A stretch of DNA of 64,000 nucleotides from contig JAUCBJ010002084.1 of the NCBI GenBank assembly GCA_032718475.1, positions 1-64,000 on the forward strand. The letters are read 5' to 3'. This DNA is from Nemertoderma westbladi (taxonomy: Eukaryota > Xenacoelomorpha > Nemertodermatida > Nemertodermatidae). This document shows positions 1-9,912 of the stretch, in pieces. The first letter of the stretch is position 1. Each line of letters opens with the position of its first letter. Below the pieces are notes generated by a model. That model worked only from the letters and a program-made list of their open reading frames with translations, did no database searches and was not told the origin of the DNA. The translations under genes and the position numbers were made by a program.

Positions 1-76
1 TACCAACACAGCCGTATGACTACAGCATGCAGGGACATAACATATACCCAGGGGAGGGGGGAATTATTGCGGATAG

Positions 77-3000
77 GTGCATGGGCCCCAACATATTAAC
101 ATCAACCCCATTACCAAACATACCGGTGGGGGGGGGGGACAGGGTGACATTCCCCCATCACAATATCAACAATATACCCCGATGGTAGCAAGAACAACGA
201 GACCCCTGGACGAAAACAGATCGTGTGACACAGATATATGGAGGGGGCCGCTACCCCCAATGACATACCCAAGCCAGAGAAGGTCAAGAAGTAGGACAGA
301 CGGAACGCACCAAACAGGGGAAACTATACAGCACCCGTCGAAGCCATTGGAAGCGCAGGCGATAGGGATGGCCACGTTGATCGATGCTTTGAAAACGAGG
401 ATCGAGTTACCACCCGTGGAACCATTCAAGTTCGACGGGAGTAGGCCGGAAGAATATTTACAATTTCGGCGAATGTATAGCAACGAAATACTAACAAAAA
501 ACTTGACGCAGGCGGAGTGCCTAAAGTATCTACAAGTGTACACGGGAGGCCCAGCATACGATATCGTGAGGCAATATCAGGGAATAGAGGGCGGCTTCAC
601 GACAGCATGGCGGGCACTGGATAGGGAATACGGGCACCCGGCCAAGATCATCAGGCAGACGCTGAGAGGCATAACATCGGGTGGCCTACAGGACAACCCC
701 GTTAGCATTAAGACGTTTGCTAACAAAGTCGAAAAGGCGCTAATCGTGCTGAAGACGCTAGACGCGCCGTACGAGCTCAATGCGTCCAACAACATCACCA
801 CGATAGCGCAGGCACTACCGAACTGGCTGCGCAACAAGTGGAGGAAGATCGCTTTCTCCACTCGAGACAAGAAGGGTGTGGAACCGGGTTTAGAAGAAAT
901 GTCAAACTTCTTAAATTACGAGGCTGAACTAATAACAGACCCAGTCTATAGTGAAGATAGCCTGGGAAAGGGACCAAAGACAGATCACTACAGGCCGAAA
1001 CCAGAGCACAATACATCAAACGCATTGCCGAGGCTCAGGCAATCATTGCCATACGCAGCGACGCAGGGGACTGCAAGTCCACAGGCAAACGAAGACAAGA
1101 CTACATCATGGAACGGACAGGGGAACAATAACAACGTGAATAAACATAACCCCAGTACGTCCAGTAGGCCAAATCCAGTCAACAAGAATAGTAGGGACTT
1201 TGGTACGAATATAACTGCGATACGCAATGCATTGTATAAAGAGGGCTACGACCCAAAGAGCAAATGCCAGTTACACGCAAATGCGCTTCATAAAACCATG
1301 AACTGCAGGTACTGGCAGGCGCTACCGAGGCAAGACCAGATAGATTACGCGTCGAGCAATAAAATCTGCTCGCGATGTGTGAAGAGTGGACACAAGGCCA
1401 GGGAATGCCAAGAGAAGCCGGTCAAGTTTGGCCAAAGGAGAGGCCAAACGATGGCAACGAGCACGGTAGGGGCGAAGAAGAGAGGCACGGTGTTACTTGG
1501 AGTAGTACCGGTGCGAGTGATCGGGGAAGGCAATCGATCAGTAACAACACTAATGCTGGTTGATAGTGGAGCTGCCTTCACATTAGTCGAGGAATGGGTA
1601 GCCGAAGAAATAGGATTGAGAACAAGGCCAAGCAGGATGGCGGTAACAACCATCTCTAGCAAAGATGAGATCCTAGAGATGAGGACAGGACGGTGCGCAA
1701 TTGCAGCAGTGGCACCAGGATGCGATTATGGGGCAACCATCGACCCCATCCAAGTAATAGAGTCAATTAACATCAATGCCAGGCGGCCAACCAACATCGA
1801 GGTCGAGCAATACAAATTCCTGGACGACATTGACTTCTCGATCCCAGACGTGGACGTTAGGAAGGTATCCATCATAGTAGGAATGGACTGCCCGACGGCC
1901 CACGAAAGAATGCAAACGGTCTTCGGCGAAGACAAGCAGAGTGACCCGGTGGCTATATTAACACCATTCGGGTGGACGCTGAGTGGTCCAATTAAGAGCA
2001 AGATACCATTCAGGATGTCGGAGACATCAGGATGCATGTTCGCGGGAACAATGCAGGAAATGGGTGATGAGGGAGCAGAGGAGCAGCTTAAAAGACTGCT
2101 CAGACAAGACTTTGAGGGACTGAAAGAGACCGGGGTCGGGACCTCGGTAGAAGACAAACAGGCTCTACAAAGCGTGGAGGAATCGATGACGTGTGATGAG
2201 GGGCGGTATACAATAGGAATGGTATGGAAACTACCGAAGATACCGCTACCCGATAATAGAGGGATGGTACTCACGAGACTTCGTAAGCTGAAACAAACAC
2301 TAAAACGGAGCCCCGAGAAGAACGAGTACATTCACAAAACAATTAAGAAGTACGTCGAGAAGGGATGGGCCGTGGAGTTACCGGTCGACGAGCCGAACAC
2401 GGGCAGGACATACTACCTGCCACTCCACGTAGCATTAGACCCAAAGAAAGGTAAACTTAGGATGGTAGTCGATGCATCGGCAAAGACCGACGGAAAATGC
2501 TTAAACGATTACCTGTTGGAAGGCCCAAATATTTACAATTCGGGCATAGAGGTGTTACTTAGATTTCGAAATGGGAAACACGTCTTCACGTGTGACATAG
2601 AAGGCATGTTCAACCAGGTCCGTGTAACGGAAGAAGATAGTGACAGTCAACGCTTCTTATGGTATAACGGCGAAGAAGAACCGCCGGTAATACCAGCGTA
2701 TAAGATGGTAGTACAAAACATGGGGGCCAAGTCGTCCTCATTTACGACGACTATGGCAGTGAGAGACACGGTAAAGGGCAAGGAAGATAGATACAGCAGT
2801 AGGGCCGTCGATATGATCCGACGCGGCTTCTACGTAGACGACGGTATGGAGTCTGGAAATACGGTTGAGGAGATACTGGAAACAGGGCTCGAGGTTCGCG
2901 ACATCCTGAAAGGATCCGGCTTCAACCTGACCAAATTCCAATCCAGTTCAGAAGAATTTATCAAGGCAATAGAGGACAAGAAACCAGAATCGACCATGGA

Positions 3001-5470
3001 CAACCCTACAACAGCCAAAGGACAGGACATGGCGAATAAGAGAACACAATCTCAGCAAAAGGCATTGGGAATCGTGTGGGATAGAGGAACAGACGAACTG
3101 AAGTATCAGCTGAGCCAGGAGGGCGCAGACACCCATACGAAGAGGGGTTATGTATCGTATATAGCAAGGATATATGATCCCCTAGGCCTAGCATCCCCAT
3201 TACTAGTCACGGGGAAACAGATACTCAAGAGAGTATATAAATTGAAGGATGAGTGGGACGTAGAGGTACCAGAGGACATCAAGAAGCAGTGGAGCAAATG
3301 GACAGGAGACTTGGAGAGGATGGGAACATACAACATGCCGCGAGTGTATTTTCCGGACGGGAACATGACGAATCTGGACCTACATATGTTCTCCGACGCG
3401 TCGTTAGAGGCATACGGAGCGGCACTCTATTTAGTACAACGAGAGGGGGCTCACAAGCCCAGACTAGCCTTTAGCAAAGCTAAGTCAACGCCGCCAGATT
3501 CAGCATCTGTTCCCAAGTTAGAATTGACAGCTGCGAGACTAGGAGTTAGAGCCACAGCCTACCTAGTGGATACAATTCCCAACATAGTGGAGACACACTA
3601 CTGGACGGACTCCATGGTAGTGCTTGGTTGGCTACACAACGAAAAGACGAGATACCCGATATTCGTCGCAAATAGAGTGGACGAAATAAGAGCAACCACA
3701 GAACTAGAAAGGTGGCACTACTGCCCAACAGATGAGAACCCAGCGGACTTGCTGTCGAGGGGCGTGGAACGCCACACCTTCTTAAAGAAGGAAGTATTGT
3801 GGCAACATGGGCCACAATTTCTGAGCGTTAAAGAGGCCTGGCCGCCAATGAGAAAGGTGGAGCCGGGCTCAGAAGTGGTGTCAGAGGGAGAAGAGGGAGA
3901 CTCAGAGGGAGAAGAGATATACTCCCAGATGGTGAGGGAGATTAGGGACGTGCAACCAAAGCAAGAACTACGCGATAACCCGACGGACAAACTCCTCAGC
4001 TACAGTTCTAGTTGGTACAAGACCAAGAAATTAGTGGCGTACTGGAGAGCTTTCGGGAATTTCCTCGCGGGAGTTAATAAGGAGAAGAAAACCAGGGAAA
4101 CCATAGATCTGGAAGGAGCGGCCAAGGCAATAATCCGCTATGAACAACGAAAGAACTACGGCGACGAGGTAGAACGTGTCGGCAACCAACAGCACCTCCG
4201 ACGGGACAGCGAGTTGATTACACTGTCGCCGCAACTCAACGACGATGGGATTCTAGTAATGAATTCTACGGTGGGATATAACAACAGCATAGTCGTGCCA
4301 CCGAAACCCATCATCATTCCCACAGAATCGCCTATAGTCCACCAGATCATATGGGACTCCCACAAATCGATACTGCATGGGGGCACCAACCGAACCCTCA
4401 CAGAGATAAGGAGGACCTTTTGGGTCAAACAACTAAGGAAGAAGGTTAAAGCGGTAGTGGGGCAGTGCCAGACCTGCCGACGAGCGAAGAAGGAACGAGC
4501 CGTACAGGAGATGGCGCCACTACCGGCGAGTAGGGTAAGACAGCACGACCCGCCATTTACGCATTGCGGTGTGGACATGTTCGGGCCGATAAAGATCAAG
4601 GTGATGCGACACACGGAGAAACGCTACGGTATTATCTTCGTATGCAACAATACACGGGCGGTAGGGATAGAACTCGCCCAAGATGCAACCGCATCAGCAT
4701 TCATTAACGCCTTAGAAAGGTTTAGGGACCGCAAAGGTGGGACGATCGCAGTGATATACAGCGACAACGGCACCAACTTTGTGGGCGCAGAGAGTGAGAT
4801 GGCAGAGGCCTTGGACATCTTGGAGGGAGAAGAAGTCAGGGCGGCCATGAGGAGACTACAAGTAAAGTGGGAGAGAAGGACGCCGTATGCACCACATACA
4901 CTAGGATGCGTCGAGAGACTGGTGGGCAGTTCAAAGCGTCTAATGACGAAGTTAATGAACACCCACATGGTCACTGAGGACGTCTTACGGACAGTACTTG
5001 CGAAGTGCGAGGGGATCATTAATAGCAGACCGCTATATCCGGAGAATGATGACCCTGAGTCGTTAGACGTGTTGACGCCTAGCCATTTTCTGATGGAAAG
5101 GCCAGCGACCATCGATATGCGGGGTGTAGACCCAGATGATATACATTCACGCCAGAGTTGGAGGGTCGCTAAAGCAATAAGCGCAGAGTATTGGAGGAGG
5201 TGGGTAGAAGAATACCTACCCACGCTCCATAAGCGAAGCAAGTGGAGGAAACCGAATCGGGAGTTAAAAGTAGGAGATCTCGTAATCGTTACGGATGATA
5301 CTATCATCAACAACCAGTGGCGGTTGGCGAGAGTTGTAGGCACCTACTCCGACGAGGACGGAAAAGTCCGATCGGTAGAAGTGCGGATAGGCGGAAAGAT
5401 AGGTGCGAAGGACAGAAAAACCTACAGGAGAGCGGTAGGTAAATGCTGTCTTCTAGAAGGGGCACCTTAA
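77..5470 (+). CDS. BEL/Pao Gag-Pol polyprotein
   Basis: This is a 1797-codon open frame. In order it shows a DUF1759-like Gag region (about residues 110-205), a CCHC knuckle CSRCVKSGHKAREC (from 431), an aspartic protease DSGA (496-499), reverse transcriptase with YVDD (919-922), RNase H-like FSDAS (D1107) and WTDS, an H2C2 integrase zinc finger (about 1435-1475), integrase catalytic candidates D1500, D1563 and E1613, and a DUF5641-like end with KVGDLVIV. This order is diagnostic of BEL/Pao. The true start is uncertain: codon 77 is GTG directly after an in-frame TAG, and the first in-frame ATG is at 182. Frame 3 is open across the window's left edge and rich in P, Q, Y and G, so Gag probably starts upstream in that frame and is joined near the G-run at 128-138. 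The product would make the virus-like particle, reverse transcribe the RNA and integrate the cDNA. Confidence 0.93.
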   Translation: MHGPQHININPITKHTGGGGGQGDIPPSQYQQYTPMVARTTRPLDENRSCDTDIWRGPLPPMTYPSQRRSRSRTDGTHQTGETIQHPSKPLEAQAIGMATLIDALKTRIELPPVEPFKFDGSRPEEYLQFRRMYSNEILTKNLTQAECLKYLQVYTGGPAYDIVRQYQGIEGGFTTAWRALDREYGHPAKIIRQTLRGITSGGLQDNPVSIKTFANKVEKALIVLKTLDAPYELNASNNITTIAQALPNWLRNKWRKIAFSTRDKKGVEPGLEEMSNFLNYEAELITDPVYSEDSLGKGPKTDHYRPKPEHNTSNALPRLRQSLPYAATQGTASPQANEDKTTSWNGQGNNNNVNKHNPSTSSRPNPVNKNSRDFGTNITAIRNALYKEGYDPKSKCQLHANALHKTMNCRYWQALPRQDQIDYASSNKICSRCVKSGHKARECQEKPVKFGQRRGQTMATSTVGAKKRGTVLLGVVPVRVIGEGNRSVTTLMLVDSGAAFTLVEEWVAEEIGLRTRPSRMAVTTISSKDEILEMRTGRCAIAAVAPGCDYGATIDPIQVIESININARRPTNIEVEQYKFLDDIDFSIPDVDVRKVSIIVGMDCPTAHERMQTVFGEDKQSDPVAILTPFGWTLSGPIKSKIPFRMSETSGCMFAGTMQEMGDEGAEEQLKRLLRQDFEGLKETGVGTSVEDKQALQSVEESMTCDEGRYTIGMVWKLPKIPLPDNRGMVLTRLRKLKQTLKRSPEKNEYIHKTIKKYVEKGWAVELPVDEPNTGRTYYLPLHVALDPKKGKLRMVVDASAKTDGKCLNDYLLEGPNIYNSGIEVLLRFRNGKHVFTCDIEGMFNQVRVTEEDSDSQRFLWYNGEEEPPVIPAYKMVVQNMGAKSSSFTTTMAVRDTVKGKEDRYSSRAVDMIRRGFYVDDGMESGNTVEEILETGLEVRDILKGSGFNLTKFQSSSEEFIKAIEDKKPESTMDNPTTAKGQDMANKRTQSQQKALGIVWDRGTDELKYQLSQEGADTHTKRGYVSYIARIYDPLGLASPLLVTGKQILKRVYKLKDEWDVEVPEDIKKQWSKWTGDLERMGTYNMPRVYFPDGNMTNLDLHMFSDASLEAYGAALYLVQREGAHKPRLAFSKAKSTPPDSASVPKLELTAARLGVRATAYLVDTIPNIVETHYWTDSMVVLGWLHNEKTRYPIFVANRVDEIRATTELERWHYCPTDENPADLLSRGVERHTFLKKEVLWQHGPQFLSVKEAWPPMRKVEPGSEVVSEGEEGDSEGEEIYSQMVREIRDVQPKQELRDNPTDKLLSYSSSWYKTKKLVAYWRAFGNFLAGVNKEKKTRETIDLEGAAKAIIRYEQRKNYGDEVERVGNQQHLRRDSELITLSPQLNDDGILVMNSTVGYNNSIVVPPKPIIIPTESPIVHQIIWDSHKSILHGGTNRTLTEIRRTFWVKQLRKKVKAVVGQCQTCRRAKKERAVQEMAPLPASRVRQHDPPFTHCGVDMFGPIKIKVMRHTEKRYGIIFVCNNTRAVGIELAQDATASAFINALERFRDRKGGTIAVIYSDNGTNFVGAESEMAEALDILEGEEVRAAMRRLQVKWERRTPYAPHTLGCVERLVGSSKRLMTKLMNTHMVTEDVLRTVLAKCEGIINSRPLYPENDDPESLDVLTPSHFLMERPATIDMRGVDPDDIHSRQSWRVAKAISAEYWRRWVEEYLPTLHKRSKWRKPNRELKVGDLVIVTDDTIINNQWRLARVVGTYSDEDGKVRSVEVRIGGKIGAKDRKTYRRAVGKCCLLEGAP
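128..138 (+). other. Run of 11 G at a Gag frame change
   Basis: Eleven consecutive G lie where the open reading frame entering from the left (frame 3, closed by TAG near 185) overlaps the start of the main Gag-Pol frame (frame 2). The upstream frame has a Gag-like low-complexity composition. Either a one-base homopolymer length error or mutation, or slippage, could explain the change of frame. I see no other slippery motif to decide between these. Confidence 0.5.
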
Positions 5471-5556
5471 ATTGGAGTTAGTGTGGAGTTTAGTCGTCCA
5501 AGTTTTGGACTGAGGGGGGTGGGATTGAGGGCGAGACGCCCTTCCCACACAAATAA

Positions 5557-6175
5557 AATAAAATAAAATAAAAAATAGTTAGTTAGTTAGTAGGTACGTA
5601 GTACCTAGAGTTAGTTAGTTAGTAGGTACGTAGTGCCTAGAGTTAGTTAGTTAGTAGGTACGTAGTACCTAGAGTTAGTTAGTTAGTAGGTACGTAGTGC
5701 CTAGAGTTAGTTAGTTAGTAGGTACGTAGTACCTAGAGTTAGTTAGTTAGTAGGTACGTAGTACCTAGAGTTAGTTAGTTAGTAGGTACGTAGTGCCTAG
5801 AGTTAGAGAGTTAGTAGGTACGTAGTGCCTAAAGTTAGAGAGTTAGTAGGTACGTAGTACCTAGAGTTAGTTAGTTAGTAGGTACGTAGTACCTAGAGTT
5901 AGTTAGTTAGTAGGTACGTAGTGCCTAGAGTTAGAGAGTTAGTAGGTACGTAGTACCTAGTTAGAGTTAGAGTTAGTAGGTACGTAGTACCTAGTTAGAG
6001 TTAGAGAGTTAGTAGGTACGTAGTACCTCGTTAGAGTTAGAGTTAGAGGGTACGTAGTACCAATAGTTAGTTAGAGTTAGTAGGTACGTAGTACCTAGTT
6101 AGAGTTAGAGTTAGTAGGTACGTGGTACCTAGTTAGAGTTAGAGTTAAGGGGTACGTAGTACCATTAGTTAGAGA
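5557..6175 (+). repeat. Palindromic ~32-bp tandem repeat between pol and ORF2
   Basis: There are 18 units of about 25-32 bp, each with a spacer made of AGTTAG-type repeats and a core palindrome TAGGTAC-GTA-GTACCTA (7-bp stem, 3-nt loop). The common variant with GTGCCTA turns one pair into G-U in RNA. A GTG-loop variant (near 6115) and shorter GGTAC/GTACC variants also keep the stem. An A-rich stretch (AAATA repeats) precedes the array. It lies entirely inside the retroelement, between its two ORFs. Confidence 0.9.
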
Positions 6176-6667
6176 GAGAGAGTAAGAGGTAAAAGGGGTA
6201 AAATAGGATATAGATATTAGTTAGCAGTAAGTAGAGTTAGTAGCGAGAGGGGGGCATATGAGTACAGCTGGATAAATCGTGTGGCCACACGACGCATACT
6301 GCTGTACTGCATGGGCCCACAGAGTAGGCCAGAATATGGATCAGAGAATAGAATAAATCCATAGGCAGTAGTAGGTAGTAGGACAGTAGGATCAAAACAA
6401 ACAAATAAATAGAATAGGGCTAAAATCGTAAAATAGTGGCAACACAAGGAAAGTCGTTCTAGAACATAATAAAAGTAACGGACGGAAATTGTAAATTAGG
6501 CTGATTTACTAGCTTCAAAATTAATCAGGTTAAATTTAGGCTAAAAGGCGCAATTAAGTAGAAAGTAGGCCATTATCGAACTGTACGAAACATCTTAAAT
6601 ACTTCACTCATCTGTATTGCGCCTTGGTAAGGCACCACCCTGCAGGTGAGCGAGTGTAGTGTTCGGA
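6176..6667 (+). other. Inter-ORF region of the BEL element
   Basis: There is no coding region that I can support here. It contains GTCGTTCTAGAACA (near 6451), a palindromic TTCTAGAA core seen again near 47979 in a UNK intron, and CAG|GTGAGC at 6643-6650, which matches a 5' splice-site consensus about 20 bp before ORF2. An in-frame TGA at 6647 bounds ORF2. Confidence 0.4.
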
Positions 6668-9196
6668 ATGGCGAGTAAGTTGATCAGGAAGAGGAAGGCG
6701 GAGTCAGGAGGAAAAGAAATACTGGTGGATTTCACCGAAAGACACCCGGAAGAGAAGACGAGAGGATACTACGAGAAGTTGGAAAGGGGTCACGCGGCAC
6801 GAGCGCTGCAGGACCACTTCCGGGAGATGCACGAGCAGCGGCTGGTCGGGACCTACGGAACGCCGTCGCTGGACAACGCGATCTTCCAACACTTCCACTA
6901 CGTGGTGAAAGGGGACGAGGCGAAGTTCGGGATTCCGAAGTATCCGAGGGAATCGCCGAGGAAGGACTGGAAAAGATTCATAGAGTCCGTCAACAGAGGA
7001 GGATATATGATCCTAGATGACGAGGGAACCGTGGAAGACGAAGCGGGTTTGAGACGAGGAACGGCAGGATCGGCCAGGACCATACTCCTACATTTGGCCG
7101 CGCCAAATGGGGACATCTTCTTATTCGACCTAGGGACGTATGGGAAGAAGGACGGGCCGAAATTAGACCGATTACCGAAAGCGGTACAAGTCTTAGTAAG
7201 AGAGAAGTCGACGACGAAAGTGGGATCGGCGATTCGCGAGGACGCGGAGAGGATCATCGGTCCGGACGCCACCAACCTCCTGGATATGCAGAAAGTCTTT
7301 ATGGCTATGACGGCACCGGATGGATTGGGGGTAGTCGAAAACACAGGCCAATGCGGGGCTGTGGCGATGGGCCAATTATTGGGGCTCGTATGCCACAAAC
7401 CGATGGACTGGGGAAAGTTTAGGGAAGAATACGGGGCAGAACTAGCAAACTCGCTGAAGTGGGGAGCGAGACCAGGAAAGCAGGAGGTATATCAGTTTCG
7501 CAGAGGAGCGATAAAGGTATATCAGAAGCGATATATCCTGCAAGAGGACTGGATGATGATAAGTTTGTTTAACTTATTCATGACCGTAGTTATCGAAAGG
7601 GAACCAGGGGCATTTCTGTTATCGGGATCACCCCTAAGCTACAGGAGAGCCTTTAAGACGGCCTTCGACGGTCTGGTAGACCACCCGGGGCTGAAGGGCG
7701 AGTCGGTGTACTACAACAGCCGACATCTGGTAGACGGGGAGACAGATACACCGTATCAGAGATGGGAACAGCTAGAGGTGGACAGACGAGAAGCAAAGCG
7801 ACTGGAAGAAGTCGCTAGACGGGAGAGGATAGAAGCAGAGGAGAGGGAAGAGGAGGCCAGGGCACAGAGTTACGGCTTCGAGGAACAGGCGGGCCTAGAC
7901 GAACTTCATTGGACTTCGTCAGGGAGTTCGGGGGAGTCTCTAGGGCGAGAATTGGGATGGACGGTGGGATCGCCGAAACAGTCGACGTCGGGGTTGCAAA
8001 CGATGCCCATACCAGCGGGCGCCGAGGGCGACCAACCGCCAAGGAAGTTAAGGGAGCTAGAGGGATGGAGAGCTACGGGCGAGAGTCAAGGCGGGAAGGG
8101 ACATAGTGGATCCATCGGGATACCGGGATTGGAGACACTACCAGAAGAGGAGGACGACGAGTTCGGAGAGATGCCGCCCATCGAAAGGATAGGCCACTCG
8201 GACACGGACTGGGTTGGCGGAAGGGTGGTGACAGCCAGTGGGGCGAGGGCCTTCTGGAACAGATCCGGCAAGCGGACCTGGGTGCACGAGGAGCCGGCGA
8301 TGGATTTCGCGGGGAGCACCATCAGGTTGGGCGAGCAACCGGGAACAGCACCACGGATAGTATTCGGGGAGACGATGCCCGAGAGGGGCGGAGAGATCGA
8401 CGTAAACAGGGAGAGCAACGTAGAGAAGTTCGCCTACCAGCGACTCCATAGACCGTGGAGATCGCTTGGGACGAAAGACGAGGTGGGACGGGAGACATTG
8501 GTACTCGGCTGCGACTACTGTGGGAGACAGACCCATCAGGAAAGCAGCTGCCTATACCGGTTCCAACGGGGAACCTTTTGTCTCTACTGTAGAGAACCAA
8601 GCCACAGGATGGGGGCGTGTCCACGGTTGCATAACCGATGTCCAAAGTGCCACTTTCGGGGACACTACGGGCGCGAGTGCGACTGGATGAGCGACGAGGA
8701 AAAGTTCACAAGATTCGAGGAGTGGGCCGACGTCGGGGCCATGACGCGCCAGCGCATGAAGGCCCAAGAGTTCAAGTGGGGTTTCTTCCTCATAAACCAG
8801 GAGACCCACATGGAAATCATAAAGCGAAGGTTACCGTTTACCTATCAAGAGGTAGCAACGGCGGCGTCGTTCGCCGGAGTTATGAACACGCAACGGTACC
8901 TGGACAGGTGGACACCAGAGAACCGGAGGGAGTTTAGGGATTTCTTGGCGGAACACGTACCAAAGGCAATGAAAATGATCCTATGGGACGCCACTCGAGG
9001 GAGACAACCGGGCCATTCTGAGGGGCCACCGGCGAAGCGATATCGGGCACTAATAACACCAGCGCCCAAGGAGCCAACGACCGGGATTAGCAAGGAAGTG
9101 GCGGCGAAGGTCCGAAAGCAGAAAGCGGATGATGCCAGAGGGACGGTGATAGCCAAGAAACGGGCCAGGGAAGAGGACGTCAGGAGGAACAGATAG
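6668..9196 (+). CDS. BEL ORF2: DEDD exonuclease-like domain plus three zinc knuckles
   Basis: This is an intact 842-residue product counted from ATG 6668; the open frame extends three codons further back to a GTG at 6659, and residue numbers here count from that codon. The N-terminal third resembles the RNase D/WRN/EXD1 class of 3'-5' exonucleases: ILDDEG (D120, E122) as motif I, a beta-strand pair LLHLAAPNGDIFLFDL, KVGSAIREDAERI (D195) as motif II, LLDMQ (D209), and YILQED (Y292, E296, D297) where the family has Y-x3-D. A charged, probably coiled-coil stretch lies near 373-405. Three perfect CX2CX4HX4C knuckles start at C618, C641 and C661, and the C-terminus is basic. It has no membrane segment, so it is not an envelope protein. 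The exonuclease reading is inference from motifs; the knuckles are certain. It probably binds RNA or DNA in the particle. A C-terminal Gag-derived origin is also possible. Confidence 0.75.
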   Translation: MASKLIRKRKAESGGKEILVDFTERHPEEKTRGYYEKLERGHAARALQDHFREMHEQRLVGTYGTPSLDNAIFQHFHYVVKGDEAKFGIPKYPRESPRKDWKRFIESVNRGGYMILDDEGTVEDEAGLRRGTAGSARTILLHLAAPNGDIFLFDLGTYGKKDGPKLDRLPKAVQVLVREKSTTKVGSAIREDAERIIGPDATNLLDMQKVFMAMTAPDGLGVVENTGQCGAVAMGQLLGLVCHKPMDWGKFREEYGAELANSLKWGARPGKQEVYQFRRGAIKVYQKRYILQEDWMMISLFNLFMTVVIEREPGAFLLSGSPLSYRRAFKTAFDGLVDHPGLKGESVYYNSRHLVDGETDTPYQRWEQLEVDRREAKRLEEVARRERIEAEEREEEARAQSYGFEEQAGLDELHWTSSGSSGESLGRELGWTVGSPKQSTSGLQTMPIPAGAEGDQPPRKLRELEGWRATGESQGGKGHSGSIGIPGLETLPEEEDDEFGEMPPIERIGHSDTDWVGGRVVTASGARAFWNRSGKRTWVHEEPAMDFAGSTIRLGEQPGTAPRIVFGETMPERGGEIDVNRESNVEKFAYQRLHRPWRSLGTKDEVGRETLVLGCDYCGRQTHQESSCLYRFQRGTFCLYCREPSHRMGACPRLHNRCPKCHFRGHYGRECDWMSDEEKFTRFEEWADVGAMTRQRMKAQEFKWGFFLINQETHMEIIKRRLPFTYQEVATAASFAGVMNTQRYLDRWTPENRREFRDFLAEHVPKAMKMILWDATRGRQPGHSEGPPAKRYRALITPAPKEPTTGISKEVAAKVRKQKADDARGTVIAKKRAREEDVRRNR

Positions 9197-9874
9197 GTTT
9201 TCAGAGTCGAGGGAGTGAGACTGAGACTGGGACGTGGTGCGCCTGGAAGGCGCCGCGTGGAACGTACGAACTACTAAGTACAAATTTAATTAATGCAAAT
9301 AATCATATAAGTGCAATTTGTATGTACGTACGTAGTAATTAGTAATTTAGAAATATACATACGTTCGGAGTGAGTACTATAGTCATACAACCTTTCTCAA
9401 CTAGCTACTGGGACTGGGGGGAATAACTGACTATGGGACTATGGACGAGACAACTGACAATTTCACACTTCTTGAGTGCGACGGCACGAGAGGGGGGGGG
9501 GGGAGGTTCGTCAGGAGAGATAAAATAGTCGAAGTGGAATTGAGGATCGGAGTAATAGGGTGGAGTGCAGAGAGAGTGCGGACGCAACTCTAGTGTGGGG
9601 GAGGAGAATAAGAGGCTGAGTGAGGGACGTGGAGGTCCGGGGGTATGAGAGAGTTAGGGTGAGAGTGGAGAGGAGATAGGGCGAAAGTGTTGGGGAAACA
9701 AAAGTCGTGTGAGAGGTGAGCGCGATCAGCCCGACATGAGACGCCAGGCACACAGGGTAGCGTTATCATACCCATAGGGGGCGGCCTGGAAAGCCGGCTC
9801 CTAGAGAAAATAATTCCACCCCACACCCGATACTAGATCGGGATCCAGCGGGATTGTAGCGCACTTTTTGGTTG
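9197..9874 (+). other. BEL 3' non-coding region
   Basis: This lies between ORF2 and the 3' terminal signals. No credible ORF is seen; the small minus-strand frames are low-complexity. A G-run (about 9491-9502) and purine-rich GAGAG tracts dominate. No envelope-like ORF is present. Confidence 0.6.
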
Positions 9875-9903
9875 ATGCTATCTTCTTACCGGGAAGATAG
9901 CAT
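9875..9903 (+). promoter_or_regulatory. Perfect 11-bp hairpin next to the polypurine tract
   Basis: ATGCTATCTTC (9875-9885) and GAAGATAGCAT (9893-9903) are exact reverse complements around a 7-nt loop TTACCGG. The hairpin ends exactly where the polypurine tract begins, so it could mark or protect the plus-strand primer or act in RNA 3'-end structure. The function is inference. Confidence 0.75.
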
Positions 9904-9912
9904 GGGGGGGAG
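9904..9912 (+). promoter_or_regulatory. Polypurine tract (plus-strand primer)
   Basis: GGGGGGGAG lies directly before the TGTTAG start of the 3' LTR. This is the expected position and composition of an LTR-element polypurine tract. Confidence 0.8.

Noticed and set aside
6659-9196. Envelope gene in the BEL element
   Set aside because: No signal peptide, transmembrane segment or fusion motif; zinc knuckles and exonuclease-like motifs instead.
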